From NCBI GenBank assembly GCA_958296035.1, contig OY282431.1, positions 3,208,037 to 3,272,036 of the forward strand: DNA of 64,000 nt. The letters run 5' to 3'. Shown here piece after piece: positions 18,727 to 27,755 of this stretch (position 1 is the stretch's first letter; every line of letters starts with the position of its first letter). The DNA comes from Paracoccaceae bacterium. GTDB taxonomy: Bacteria; Pseudomonadota; Alphaproteobacteria; Rhodobacterales; Rhodobacteraceae. The translations under genes and the position numbers were made by a program. The notes under the pieces were generated by a model. It was not told the origin of the DNA, searched no databases, and worked only from the letters and a program-made list of their open reading frames with translations.

Positions 18727-20121
18727 TTAGCGAAGCCTGGACCAGTTGGGATCTGATGCATAACCCGGCGTTGACAGTCTTTTCAGGTTTCTGCCGGTTA
18801 GGTCGACCGAATACAACGCCGGCCCACCTGCTTCGCCTCTCTCTTCACGGAAAAACACCAGCACTCGTCCATTCGGAGACCAGGTCGGACCTTCGTCAAG
18901 GAATGACCTGGTCAACAATCTCTCGCCGCTTCCGTCGACCCTCATGACACCGATGTGAAATGCCCCGTCCAGGCGCTTGGTGAAAGCGATATAATCGCCG
19001 CGGGGAGACCAGACCGGTGTACCGTAGGACCCGCCTCCAAAACTTATTCGCCGCGGCTTCAGCTCGTCCAGATCCATTACGTACAGTTGTGGCGAGCGGC
19101 CGCGATCAGATTCGAAGGCAATTCTCTCGCCGTCGGGAGAATAGACCGGTGCCGTGTCAATACCGGGATTGGTGGTCAATCTTGTGGCTCGACGCGTTGC
19201 GAGATTGATTTCGTAAATGTCCGTGTTGGCTCCGCGTGTCCGCGAAATCAATACCCGCCCGCCGTCCGGCGAGAACCTTGGCGAAAAAGTCATGTCGGGA
19301 ATCGACCACAATACCCGGGGTTTGCGTTCATTGATGTTCATCGTGACGACAGCCGGTTTTCCGGTCGCAAAGGAGGTATATATGATTTCGCTGGAGTCCG
19401 GTGAAAAGCGGGGAGCGATGACGATATCGCGGCCGCTGGTCAGGTACTGAACATTGGCTCCGTCGTAATCCATGATCGTCAACCGCTTGGTTCGTTCGGT
19501 CTTTTTTCCGAATTCCGACACGAATACGATCCTGCTGTCGAAATACCCGTCTTCGCCGGTTACCCGGTTGTAGACCTGATCGCCGATCTTGTGTGCAACG
19601 CGGCGCCAGTCGCTGGACCTGGCGCGGTACTGCATGCCTTTGCCCAGGTTGATTCCGGCGACAATATCGTAAACCCGAAACTTGACCACTATCTCACCGT
19701 TCGTTTCCTGGCTGCCGGACAGCAGGCTGACCGAGCCCGTGATCAGGACTTCGGCGTTGATTGCCCGCCATTCGGCAAACTGCACAGGCGCATCGAAGTT
19801 GGTAATCCTGCCGATGTGTGCCTGTCGTGGAATTTCTCTGAACAGACCGGATCCAACGAGGTCAGCAATCAGCACGGAAGTGATGTTGTTGGCCATCGCT
19901 TGCGACTGCGGTGTCTCGGCAACGAAGGTCGGTGCTGCCATCGGCAGTGCCGCAATCACTCCTTCGAGAATCTCCAGACGCAGTGGATCATCCTGAGCGC
20001 GCCCGGCGGTACTCCAACCGGCTGTCAGCACCACTGAGGTAAACAGGAATGTTATCAGGAATTTGGGCACTCTTGTCACGCGCACCTGCCTGTCTTCCTC
20101 CGAGTCATGATTTCCTGTCAA
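18727..20121 (-). CDS. tolB: Tol-Pal system protein TolB
   Basis: Periplasmic protein with an N-terminal domain (about 45-180) and a six-bladed beta-propeller of WD40-like repeats. The repeats show as recurring FSPD, YSPDG, WSPRG and WSPNG motifs spaced about 43 residues apart. It binds Pal and TolA. A signal sequence is clear (FLITFLFTSVVLTAG, cleaved after GRA). The frame from 20121 overlaps the tolA end by 17 bases. A GTG 12 codons in, preceded by GAGGAAG, is an equally good start and would give a more standard signal peptide. Confidence 0.94.
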   Translation of the reverse strand: MTGNHDSEEDRQVRVTRVPKFLITFLFTSVVLTAGWSTAGRAQDDPLRLEILEGVIAALPMAAPTFVAETPQSQAMANNITSVLIADLVGSGLFREIPRQAHIGRITNFDAPVQFAEWRAINAEVLITGSVSLLSGSQETNGEIVVKFRVYDIVAGINLGKGMQYRARSSDWRRVAHKIGDQVYNRVTGEDGYFDSRIVFVSEFGKKTERTKRLTIMDYDGANVQYLTSGRDIVIAPRFSPDSSEIIYTSFATGKPAVVTMNINERKPRVLWSIPDMTFSPRFSPDGGRVLISRTRGANTDIYEINLATRRATRLTTNPGIDTAPVYSPDGERIAFESDRGRSPQLYVMDLDELKPRRISFGGGSYGTPVWSPRGDYIAFTKRLDGAFHIGVMRVDGSGERLLTRSFLDEGPTWSPNGRVLVFFREERGEAGGPALYSVDLTGRNLKRLSTPGYASDPNWSRLR

Positions 20122-21277
20122 ATGTGATGATTAACACTCGCCACCGATCATACAAGTCTATTGGCAATTCGTGCCCTTGGCCAATCCCCTGGAGAACAGC
20201 CCGCCGAGCCGCTTCGAATGCGGCCTGAACTGCACTCGGACTTCCGCCATCTGAAGAAAGCAGTGTGATGCTGCCGGGCAGGCCTTGTGGCACCATTTCG
20301 ACCTGGACTTCAAGTGTTACCTGTTCGGCTTCAGTCGACAGAACACCGACGTTCCACGCCTCATTTATGGTTCGCTTAAGGCGACTCAGACTGGAGTTGA
20401 GTCCATTCCTTGGCGAAAATTCCTTGGCCGAGGCGACCAGATCGGCACTCTTGTTCTCTTCCTCCAGCCTGGCGATTGTTGCCGCGATATCGGGTGCCGG
20501 CTTCTCGGGTTCCGCCTTGGCCACTTCTACGCTGGACGGGCGCCACACAGGTGCCACCAGCGTGGCCCGTTCGGGAAGCTTGATGTCCGGAGGCTGCATC
20601 TCGCCGGGAAAAGACGGTGTCTCGGCGCGAATGGCTTCGGTCACAACCGCGATCGACGATTCCTTGCGAGCCGTTTCCCTTTCTGGTGGCAGTACAAATT
20701 CTGCCCCCGGATCGATTGCCGGCGATGCCAATTGACGGTCCTCGTCGGCAATTTGGACTTCGGGCAGTGGTTTGGGGCTGATGTCCTTTGCTACCCGGTC
20801 AGAGTCGGGAAGTTGCAGGGCGTCGGCCGAGGGCAGTACGTGCCTTTCGGCAGGATCCGGAACAGGTACGGTCGGGCTGGAAAACGTGAACTGTGGCGTT
20901 TGCTCCGGGATTGCCGGGTTCTCAGGCGGAATGCTCGTCGTGATCTCGGGCAATTCAAGTGGTTCGGGTGGTTGGAGAGGACGCGTTTTCTCTGGGTTGA
21001 CCGCCGGCGGTTCCAATTGGTTGGTTACCGACTGGCTTGAATTGCTGGCAGGTGCCGAGAAGGTTTGCAGGTCCGGCAGGTCCGGCTCCTGAGGGGCAGG
21101 CGTGGGTTCGGGCACCGGTGTGGTCAGAGCCACAAACCGCTCAATGGAGATCATTTCCACATCGACACTGTCCACGACATCGGCTTCCAGCTGGACGGGT
21201 GCGGGCAAGAGCGACATTGATGACAAGACCACCAGGACGGCGTGGCCAGCCAGGGAAATGCCAAGTGCCGTTTTCAT
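20105..21277 (-). CDS. tolA: Tol-Pal system protein TolA (proline/glutamate-rich variant)
   Basis: Inner-membrane protein that transmits proton-motive force from TolQR to the outer membrane. One N-terminal helix (ALGISLAGHAVLVVLSSMSLL) contains the conserved SLAGH histidine. A long Pro/Glu-rich linker (about 50-270) follows instead of the Ala/Lys/Glu helix of enterobacterial TolA. A C-terminal globular domain begins near SRLKRTINEAWNVG, with a TolA/TonB-like pattern VTLEVQVEMVPQGLPGSITLLSSDG. Identity rests on position between tolR and tolB and on both ends of the protein. It overlaps tolR by four bases. Confidence 0.88.
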   Translation of the reverse strand: MKTALGISLAGHAVLVVLSSMSLLPAPVQLEADVVDSVDVEMISIERFVALTTPVPEPTPAPQEPDLPDLQTFSAPASNSSQSVTNQLEPPAVNPEKTRPLQPPEPLELPEITTSIPPENPAIPEQTPQFTFSSPTVPVPDPAERHVLPSADALQLPDSDRVAKDISPKPLPEVQIADEDRQLASPAIDPGAEFVLPPERETARKESSIAVVTEAIRAETPSFPGEMQPPDIKLPERATLVAPVWRPSSVEVAKAEPEKPAPDIAATIARLEEENKSADLVASAKEFSPRNGLNSSLSRLKRTINEAWNVGVLSTEAEQVTLEVQVEMVPQGLPGSITLLSSDGGSPSAVQAAFEAARRAVLQGIGQGHELPIDLYDRWRVLIITFDRKS

Positions 21278-21753
21278 TGCCCGATCTGTGGCTGGCTGCC
21301 GTCGAGTGTTGGTCCACCGTCGTCGGTCACCATTCCCAGGTTTCGGAAGCCGGCGTTGCTCAGTGCTCCCATGACCTGCATTATGTACTCGTACCGCACG
21401 TCGCGATCACCGCGAATATAAATCCTGTCGGATTCCCTTTCTGCCATGATGGCCCGCATCTTCGGGATGAGTTCCTGCGGATCAATGGGCTCGGTAAACA
21501 GAATCAGACTACCGTCGGCGTCAATGGACAGGGTTATTGGCTCTTCGGGCTCGGACTGCAGTGGCCGCGCCGCGGTTTCGGGTAGATTTATCGGCACACC
21601 CACCGACAGCAACGGGGCAGCGACGATGAAGATAATCAGCAGGACCAGCACCACATCCACAAAGGGTGTCACGTTTATCTCGGAGATCCGCTTGCGCCCT
21701 TCGGTCCAGTCCTGCCTGCGACTGCGTCTGCCACGGTGACGGATGACGGACAT
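21274..21753 (-). CDS. tolR: Tol-Pal system protein TolR (ExbD family)
   Basis: A single-helix component of the TolQR proton channel. After a basic N-terminus and ISEINVTPFVDVVLVLLIIFIV, which includes the proton-path Asp of the helix (VDVVLVLL), comes a periplasmic domain ending NAGFRNLGMVTD. At 159 residues it is typical of alphaproteobacterial TolR. Its start shares a base with the tolQ stop. Confidence 0.95.
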   Translation of the reverse strand: MSVIRHRGRRSRRQDWTEGRKRISEINVTPFVDVVLVLLIIFIVAAPLLSVGVPINLPETAARPLQSEPEEPITLSIDADGSLILFTEPIDPQELIPKMRAIMAERESDRIYIRGDRDVRYEYIMQVMGALSNAGFRNLGMVTDDGGPTLDGSQPQIGQ

Positions 21754-22487
21754 TACCAGGGCTCGGAATCAGTCTGGGTCTCGATGGCGGCGCGTTGTTG
21801 GACCTCGCGCGATATGATCGCCGAGAATTCATGTACAAAGTAACCGAATTCCGCCACCAGACTGTCTGATTTGTCGGACAGGCTGTTGTGAAATACGACA
21901 GCTGGAATAGCGGCCAATAGCCCCAAAGCGGTTGCCGCCAGAGCCTCGCCAATTCCTGGCGCGACCACGGCGAGGTTGGTGTTTTCCTGCAGGCCGATGT
22001 CTCTAAACACCGTGATGATGCCCCAAACAGTTCCGAACAGGCCAAGAAATGGTGCCGTCGAACCTACTGTGGCCAGAAAGGTCAGACCTCTGGTCAGCCT
22101 CTCTACTTCCCTGGCAACGGTATTGTCCATCGCCCGGTCAATGCGTACTCGAACACCGGCGATCAGTTCGCCATCGCTTCTGTGCGAACGAAACCATTCT
22201 TCCATGGCCTTGCAGAAGATCCTGTGCAGAGCACCGACCTGATTCTTCTCGACCCGACTATGGACAATGTCGACCGGGTCTCCGGACCAGAACAACTCCT
22301 TGAAGGCCTTTGCATGGACACGCGCCCGACCGTACAGGATATACTTGTGAATAATGATCGCCCAGCTCCAGACTGACATCAGGAGCAACAGGACCATTAC
22401 GCACTTGACTACCAAACCGGCGCGCGCGAAGAGTGCCCACATGGAGAAATCGATGCCGCCTACTGCCTCAAGGGCCCCAATCTCCAT
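21753..22487 (-). CDS. tolQ: Tol-Pal system protein TolQ (MotA/TolQ/ExbB family)
   Basis: Three-helix subunit of the Tol proton channel. The first helix is LVVKCVMVLLLLMSVWSWAIIIHK. The other two surround the family signature TFLATVGSTAPFLGLFGTVWGI and IGEALAATALGLLAAIPAVVFHN. At 244 residues it is usual for the group. It is the first gene of the operon here because ybgC, its normal upstream neighbour, sits 9.9 kb away at 32414. Confidence 0.95.
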   Translation of the reverse strand: MEIGALEAVGGIDFSMWALFARAGLVVKCVMVLLLLMSVWSWAIIIHKYILYGRARVHAKAFKELFWSGDPVDIVHSRVEKNQVGALHRIFCKAMEEWFRSHRSDGELIAGVRVRIDRAMDNTVAREVERLTRGLTFLATVGSTAPFLGLFGTVWGIITVFRDIGLQENTNLAVVAPGIGEALAATALGLLAAIPAVVFHNSLSDKSDSLVAEFGYFVHEFSAIISREVQQRAAIETQTDSEPW

Positions 22488-22560
22488 TTGCCTACCCCAG
22501 TTGCGTGGAGGCCACGCTTCAATTCAAAGGTATTGAGCACCGTATCTCTTGTCTGGACAC

Positions 22561-22588
22561 TAGATATATAACGATCAGACAGTTGACA
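22561..22588 (-). promoter_or_regulatory. Candidate promoter for the tol operon
   Basis: On the minus strand TTGTCA (22583-22588) and TATCTA (22561-22566) are 16 bases apart, about 75 bases before the tolQ start. A promoter is required here because the usual upstream operon has been separated. Confidence 0.35.
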
Positions 22589-23038
22589 ACCTTTGGACCG
22601 ACTTGTTCACAAATACTGCCCATTACGACATCTATCCCTGGGTGGTTAGCGAATGTACAACATGTATGCAGTTCCTCCGCAATCGCAAGACTGTGCAAAT
22701 TGCGAACTCTGACACACTGTAAATGTCGACAGATCCCGCAACGGGGTTGAGACAGTCCCGGCCGCAATACCCTTCCCGGCGTCAAGTTGCGGTTGACTGG
22801 CATTATCAGGTTCAGTCAACACGTCCACAATCGCGGTCATCAAGGGCCGGGCCGGCGACGGTTTCCTTGTTCGGCGCCGGGCGCAATGTTCCTGCTTTTC
22901 GGTAGTAAAGACAGGTCGGAAACTGCGCCAGCCATACTCCGAGACAAGAACCTGCCAGCTCCGGGCAAGACCTCGCCTGTCCTGTCCGAGCCATGCCATG
23001 CGGACTCCGAATTACCGAACCAGGCAAATTTGCCGGGA
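22589..23038. other. Gene-less stretch between cassette end and tol promoter
   Basis: About 450 bases with no credible gene. GGCAAATTTGCC (about 23024-23035) is a perfect 12-bp palindrome just after the permease stop but has no T-run. This is the left junction of the inserted sugar cassette. I see no insertion-sequence end or direct repeat that marks it. Confidence 0.35.
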
Positions 23039-24040
23039 TTACTTGACGACGTCAACCTTGCTGCGATTGAGAGATATTGAGATTGCCGTAATGAGGAGCA
23101 CACCGAGAGCGACCTGACTCCACGATGGCGGTACGCCGGCAATGGTCAATCCGTTGCGAACAATTGCCAGCGTCAAGGCGCCAATAATGGTCCGCGTAAC
23201 GCTGCCATATCCACCGGTCAGCGGCGTGCCACCCAGTGCCACCGCAGCAATTGCATCAAGTTCAATCATCAGGCCTGCCTGCGGTGTGGCTGCACCGGCG
23301 CGGGCAAGATTGACACAGGATGCCAAGCCGACCATCAGACCTGCTGCAGCAAACACCTTGATCTTGACGATGGTGACGTTGGTACCGAGCAGGCGGAGCA
23401 CCTTTTCGTTGCCGCCCAGCGCACGCAACTGCTGCCCGAAAGCGGTCTTTTCGTAAAATATCCACATCAGAACGGCAACTGTGGCGGCCAGGATGAAAAT
23501 GGCCGGAAATTGTCCGAGGGAGAGGAGCCACGGTGCCGATATTGATGAAATGTTGGTGCCACCGGAAATGCTGCCGTCGGTTACATAAATCGACGTGCCA
23601 TCCGAGATGATGATGACCACCGCCCGCATAATGATCAACATGGCGAGTGTAGTTACAAACGACGGAATCTTCAGGATCGAAATTATCAACCCGTTTACAG
23701 TTCCAACCAGACCGCCGGCCAGAATACCGACAATCAGTCCAAATTCACCAAACCACATCATGCCAAGCGCCGCAAGGAAGGCAGAAAAAGCGAGGTTGGA
23801 GCCAATCGAGATATCGATCGATCCGGTGGTGATGACGATCAACTGGGCAAAGGCGAGCAACATCAGAACGGGTGTCTGCTGCGCGATGAAGGTCCAGTTG
23901 CGAACCGACATGAACCTGTCGCCCGAAATGGCCCAGAACAACAGGATCACGAGCGAGATCGCAACGAAAGGAACGTAATCGCGCAGCATGTCGACCTGTT
24001 TGGGAGTCAACAACGGCCGTCGGCTTGTGGTGTCGGTCAT
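23039..24040 (-). CDS. Sugar ABC transporter permease (FrcC/RbsC family)
   Basis: Inner-membrane permease of a carbohydrate-type-2 ABC importer, about 333 residues with 8-10 hydrophobic helices. The EAA-like coupling region typical of the RbsC group is visible around TAFGQQLRALGGNEKVLRLLGTNV, and the C-terminal helix pattern includes AIAAVALGGTPLTGGYGSV. The frame opens at 24055, but the ATG at 24040 has GGAGGGA just before it and is the better start. Gene context (fructoside enzymes, FrcK-like kinase) points to fructose or a fructoside as substrate, which is inference. Last gene of the seven-gene cassette. Confidence 0.9.
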   Translation of the reverse strand: MTDTTSRRPLLTPKQVDMLRDYVPFVAISLVILLFWAISGDRFMSVRNWTFIAQQTPVLMLLAFAQLIVITTGSIDISIGSNLAFSAFLAALGMMWFGEFGLIVGILAGGLVGTVNGLIISILKIPSFVTTLAMLIIMRAVVIIISDGTSIYVTDGSISGGTNISSISAPWLLSLGQFPAIFILAATVAVLMWIFYEKTAFGQQLRALGGNEKVLRLLGTNVTIVKIKVFAAAGLMVGLASCVNLARAGAATPQAGLMIELDAIAAVALGGTPLTGGYGSVTRTIIGALTLAIVRNGLTIAGVPPSWSQVALGVLLITAISISLNRSKVDVVK

Positions 24041-24051
24041 TTGGTCCCTCC

Positions 24052-24810
24052 TCATTCACCAAGCGTGATGGCCTTGACCAGGCGGTCCGAGGTCACCTCC
24101 TCACGCTTGAACTCGCGCGACGTCACACCGTGATGGATGACGATTATCCTGTCAGCAAGCCGTCTGACCTGGTCAAGGTTGTGACTGATCAGAATAAAGG
24201 ACGTGCCGTGGCGAGCGCGGACTTCTCTGATGATGCGCTCGACCTCCGCTGTTTCGTTGGGGCCGAGCGCCGCAGTGGGTTCGTCAAGAATGACGATTTC
24301 CTTGCCCCATGCGATGGCGCGACCAATTGCGATGCTCTGCTGCTGGCCACCCGACATTGACGAGATTGGCCGCGAAAGGTCCTGAACAGTGGTGACATTC
24401 AGCTTGTCCAGTACCTCGCGGGTTTTTATCCGCATCTTGCGCTCGTCTACGAAAATACCCCACTTGCGCGGAATTCTGCCAAGAAACAGATTGTAGGGTG
24501 CAGTCATGTTGGGAACCAGGGCAAGGTCCTGGTAAACGACCTCGATGCCGCGTTCCCGCATATTTGCGACGCTGTGCTCGGACCGGAGAACTTCAAGACC
24601 ATTGATCATGATCCGACCGCTGTCGGGAACGTGGGCACCGGCGACCAACTTGATCAGGGTCGTCTTTCCTGCACCGTTGGCGCCAACAATCGTCACAACT
24701 TCGCCGCGCTGCAGGTTGAAGGAACCGGAGCGAAGCGCATGCACCCCACCAAAGGACTTGGAGACATTCTCCACCGACAATAGCGGCGGAGCCGCATCAC
24801 CGTTATTCAA
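24052..24810 (-). CDS. Sugar ABC transporter ATP-binding protein (FrcA family)
   Basis: A single-domain ATPase of 252 residues: Walker A GANGAGKTT, Q-loop VYQDLAL, signature MSGGQQQSIAIGRA, Walker B IVILDEPTAALG and the switch ISHNLDQVRRL. RbsA/XylG-type sugar ATPases have two such domains (about 500 residues). The single-domain form is typical of the FrcA fructose system. The LLSVENVSKSFGGVHAL start is a standard opening. The stop lies upstream of the permease start by about 10 bases, with the permease ribosome-binding site in between. Confidence 0.93.
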   Translation of the reverse strand: MNNGDAAPPLLSVENVSKSFGGVHALRSGSFNLQRGEVVTIVGANGAGKTTLIKLVAGAHVPDSGRIMINGLEVLRSEHSVANMRERGIEVVYQDLALVPNMTAPYNLFLGRIPRKWGIFVDERKMRIKTREVLDKLNVTTVQDLSRPISSMSGGQQQSIAIGRAIAWGKEIVILDEPTAALGPNETAEVERIIREVRARHGTSFILISHNLDQVRRLADRIIVIHHGVTSREFKREEVTSDRLVKAITLGE

Positions 24811-24887
24811 TTCAGGCCTCCCCTGCTCCCGGTCATATTGTCAAGGTCCGATGTTGCCCTTCCAGAACAAGACCGACAACGCTGAAT

Positions 24888-26066
24888 TCATGTCTGCGAC
24901 AGCACATCCAGAAATGCGCCTTTGAGGACAGGATCCTCGGTAATCTGGCTCAGTTCTATCCTGACTCCACTGTAAACACTCGCCAGCAATGTCGCCTGGA
25001 CCTGGTCCTTTATTGACTTCAGGAACGGCAAACCGAACTGGGCATATTCGTCTCCTATCACCACCAGATCAGGGTTGGTGAAGTTTATACAGTTGGTAAT
25101 GCCCTGTGCCAGGTAGCACGCCACCCGATTCCCTTCCTCCAGGGCCATTCTGTCACCTTCAGAGTAGGCTCGCAATACCTCCTCAAAGCTCGCATCCGGG
25201 GTCAGGCATGTTCCATTTTCTGTTGCAGCGCGTTCGCGAATGGCGCGCAACAGCGCAAGGCGCGAGGTAAAGAGTTCCAGACATCCGAAGTTGCCGCACT
25301 TGCAGGACGGGCCGTCAAACTGAATGGAAGTGTGCCCGAGTTCGCCAGCCAACCCCGAGGCTCCACGATAGACTTCTCCCTCGACGACAAGCGCTGAACC
25401 GATGCCCTGGCCCGCCGAAATGTACAAGAGCACCTGCGTTTTCAGCCGTTTTGCGTGGCAGCGCCATTCGGTCAGGGCGGCCGCCTTTGCATCATGGATC
25501 GAATGTACCCGAATGCTTGAATAGCGCTGGCGAAGTTCCATGATCAGATCGAAATCCTGCCACTCGGGACTCTCTGTCATGAGGATCACCCGTTCATCGC
25601 GCTCAAGAAATGGCCCAGGGACAGCGACGCCGATCCCGTCAATCCGGCGAAGGTCTGCCAGGAACGTGTCCATGACCTCGGAAATCCTGGCGAAGGTCTT
25701 CCTGGCCGGCTGCCCTCGCGGAACGGGCAGTTCGATCGTGTCGACGGCGATTCCGCGCAAGCTGAATGCGGCAACCGAAAAACTGCGTCGTTGCAGCCGC
25801 AGACAAAGGATGTAACGCCCTGAAGCCGAAAAATCCAGATTAATTGATCGTCGGCCCCGCCCACCCTTGACCAGCCCTACCTCTTCGAGCATCCCGTCTT
25901 CCAGCAATGTGCCAACGGCCCGAGTAACCGTTGCCGGGTCGAGCCCTGTTGCCACGCTGATATCCTTGCGGGAACAGGCGCCCATATCCTGGATCGCGGT
26001 CAGGATAACACGCCTGTTGTGCCCCTGAACGCCTTCGATAGACAAACCTCTCTGTTTTGCCTTCAT
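24888..26066 (-). CDS. ROK-family transcriptional regulator
   Basis: Predicted sugar-responsive repressor of the cassette. The N-terminal winged helix-turn-helix (about 15-75: HNRRVILTAIQDMG, then CSRKDISVATGLDPATVTRAVGTLLEDG) precedes a ROK kinase-like domain with ISAGQGIGSALVVEGEVYRGASG, GELGHTSIQFDG and the zinc-binding CKCGNFGCLE. The frame is open further to 26216, but MKAKQRGLSIEGVQGHN is the normal beginning of such regulators, giving 392 residues. It lies between the kinase and ATPase genes of the same operon, so it is likely autoregulated; a candidate operator is listed at 30517. Confidence 0.92.
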   Translation of the reverse strand: MKAKQRGLSIEGVQGHNRRVILTAIQDMGACSRKDISVATGLDPATVTRAVGTLLEDGMLEEVGLVKGGRGRRSINLDFSASGRYILCLRLQRRSFSVAAFSLRGIAVDTIELPVPRGQPARKTFARISEVMDTFLADLRRIDGIGVAVPGPFLERDERVILMTESPEWQDFDLIMELRQRYSSIRVHSIHDAKAAALTEWRCHAKRLKTQVLLYISAGQGIGSALVVEGEVYRGASGLAGELGHTSIQFDGPSCKCGNFGCLELFTSRLALLRAIRERAATENGTCLTPDASFEEVLRAYSEGDRMALEEGNRVACYLAQGITNCINFTNPDLVVIGDEYAQFGLPFLKSIKDQVQATLLASVYSGVRIELSQITEDPVLKGAFLDVLSQT

Positions 26067-26094
26067 GCCAGTTCTGGTTCGCCGAAGGTCTATA

Positions 26095-26739
26095 TCAGGC
26101 ACGGCTAGCCCCGGAGATCTGAATGTCTTCGTAAATTCGGCCGGTGCGGATTGCCCGCGCGTTGGGGATGTCAGTATTGGTGATCTTGTTGAGAGCAACA
26201 TGCACAGGGCTACCACCGCGAAGGTGGCGCCGCAAGAGACGCCTCCTCAGTACGTCGTCCCTTGCATCAACGAAAACGCGCAGATTGTAGCGTTCGGCGG
26301 CGGTGCACCAGGGCTCTTCATCAGTCAGAAGGTAGTTTCCTTCGATGACATAAACTGCCTCTGTTCCATCAATGTGAATGCCTTCAGGAACCGGTTCATG
26401 GCGGCGGCGGCAATATTTGGGCCACCAATAGGCTGTGCCGGTCCCGAGACTCTCCACTGCTGCTGCAAAGGCGAGACTGTCAAAGGTATCGCGTCGACCC
26501 TTGACGCTACGCATGCCGGCACCGTCGAGTTGTGCATTGGTCAAATGAAAGCCGTCCATGGGACAAAAGCGAGCGCTGAGTCCCATGGACTGGTAGTCCG
26601 CTACCAGTCGTCTTGCCAGCGTGGATTTTCCTGAAGCAGGTGTTCCTGCGATGCCGATCAGGAATGGCGCCCTGGACTGCCTCACATGCGCCGTAACATA
26701 CTGAAGAAGCCCAGCATATCCGTTTACATGCTCAGTCAT
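26095..26739 (-). CDS. Nucleoside/nucleotide kinase-family P-loop protein (FrcK-like)
   Basis: A 214-residue P-loop kinase related to uridine kinase and pantothenate kinase: Walker A GIAGTPASGKST, then MDGFHLTNAQLDG, KGRRDTFDSLAF, the YVIEGNYLLTDEEPW strand and the lid RRRLLRRHLRGG. Proteins of this group are encoded with the FrcBCA fructose transporter of Sinorhizobium as FrcK, whose exact substrate is unsettled as far as I know. Its start overlaps the pfkB stop by eight bases. Together with the PfkB kinase it gives two kinases for the imported sugar. Confidence 0.85.
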   Translation of the reverse strand: MTEHVNGYAGLLQYVTAHVRQSRAPFLIGIAGTPASGKSTLARRLVADYQSMGLSARFCPMDGFHLTNAQLDGAGMRSVKGRRDTFDSLAFAAAVESLGTGTAYWWPKYCRRRHEPVPEGIHIDGTEAVYVIEGNYLLTDEEPWCTAAERYNLRVFVDARDDVLRRRLLRRHLRGGSPVHVALNKITNTDIPNARAIRTGRIYEDIQISGASRA

Positions 26740-27580
26740 TCATCCAACTGCGCGTTCCGACGCTCTGACAGGATCTTGCCGCAACCTGACTTGCCGAAGC
26801 AAGCGCTGGCGCGAAGTCTCCGGATCGCAAGTAGGCATGACAGAAGGCACCGTGGAAAATATCGCCTGCGCCCAGAGTATCGACAGCGTCTACCCTGACA
26901 GCAGGAATTTCGCCTTCACTCTGGCCATCCCGCCACAATACACCCCTCGCTCCCCGGGTTACGGCCCATCGGGTGATGCTCATCTCGTTGCACATGGCCG
27001 CGAATGCACGTGGTCCACCCTGACAGAATACTTCAGAAACAATCGGGATATCGGTCAAGCGCAGAAAGCCGGTCGACCAGCCCTTCCAGCTGCCACCATC
27101 AAGAATGACGGGGCCATCAAATTCGCGAATTGCTGCGTATTGCTGCTCGACGAAATGGCGCTCGTACTGATCCAGCTGAATCAAGTCAAAACCGTCGGCG
27201 AGAAAGTCGGAGCGGTCCACCAGGCTGCTGCAGTCCTCGGCGGCATCATTGATTATCATTCGCGTGCCGAGCTTGCGTGTCGAAACTACCGTGGAAACAG
27301 GAACTCGGTAGGCAGGATCAGTGCAAATGTCTTCGACATGAACGCCATACTGAACAAGATCCTCAACCAGGAAATCCCGAATCAAGCCGGAAGCGCCCAG
27401 TGAAGTCACCAGGGTCGCATCTCCCCCCAGGTAGGCGAAAGTGACAGATGCATTGAGCGCTGTGCCACCAGGCATAACGTCACTGGACACGGCTGTTACC
27501 TTGGCGTCGGGGCCCGGAAATTCATCCACGAGAGCTGTGACATCCAACACGGACCTTCCAATGAACAACGCTCTGCTCAC
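26732..27580 (-). CDS. PfkB-family carbohydrate kinase
   Basis: Phosphorylates a sugar, probably fructose given the neighbours. The ribokinase fold is clear: GRSVLDVTALVDEFPGPDAKV at the N-terminus, the glycine-rich VMPGGTALNASVTFAYLGGDATLVTSLG lid region, and the catalytic DTLGAGDIFHGAFCHAY with the base Asp. At 282 residues it is slightly short for the family (about 300). The layout resembles ketohexokinase-like members. It overlaps the downstream kinase by eight bases and lies 175 bases from the GH32 gene. Confidence 0.9.
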   Translation of the reverse strand: MSRALFIGRSVLDVTALVDEFPGPDAKVTAVSSDVMPGGTALNASVTFAYLGGDATLVTSLGASGLIRDFLVEDLVQYGVHVEDICTDPAYRVPVSTVVSTRKLGTRMIINDAAEDCSSLVDRSDFLADGFDLIQLDQYERHFVEQQYAAIREFDGPVILDGGSWKGWSTGFLRLTDIPIVSEVFCQGGPRAFAAMCNEMSITRWAVTRGARGVLWRDGQSEGEIPAVRVDAVDTLGAGDIFHGAFCHAYLRSGDFAPALASASQVAARSCQSVGTRSWMND

Positions 27581-27755
27581 TGTGCAGCAGCACGCTGGTC
27601 AAGCGCTCCCTCGTCAAATTGTCTATCATTGAGATTCACCGGGACACGCAAGTTCTGATTCGGTTGGATGGCGGGGCTGCGTATTTGACTCGAGAGCCGA
27701 ACCGGGCATCGTGATCATGCATATTTCGATATCCTGGCTGAAGTCTAACCGGGCC

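Noticed and set aside
20285-21040. A 251-codon plus-strand frame rich in Arg, Gly and Cys
   Set aside because: Antisense to the Pro/Glu-rich linker of tolA.
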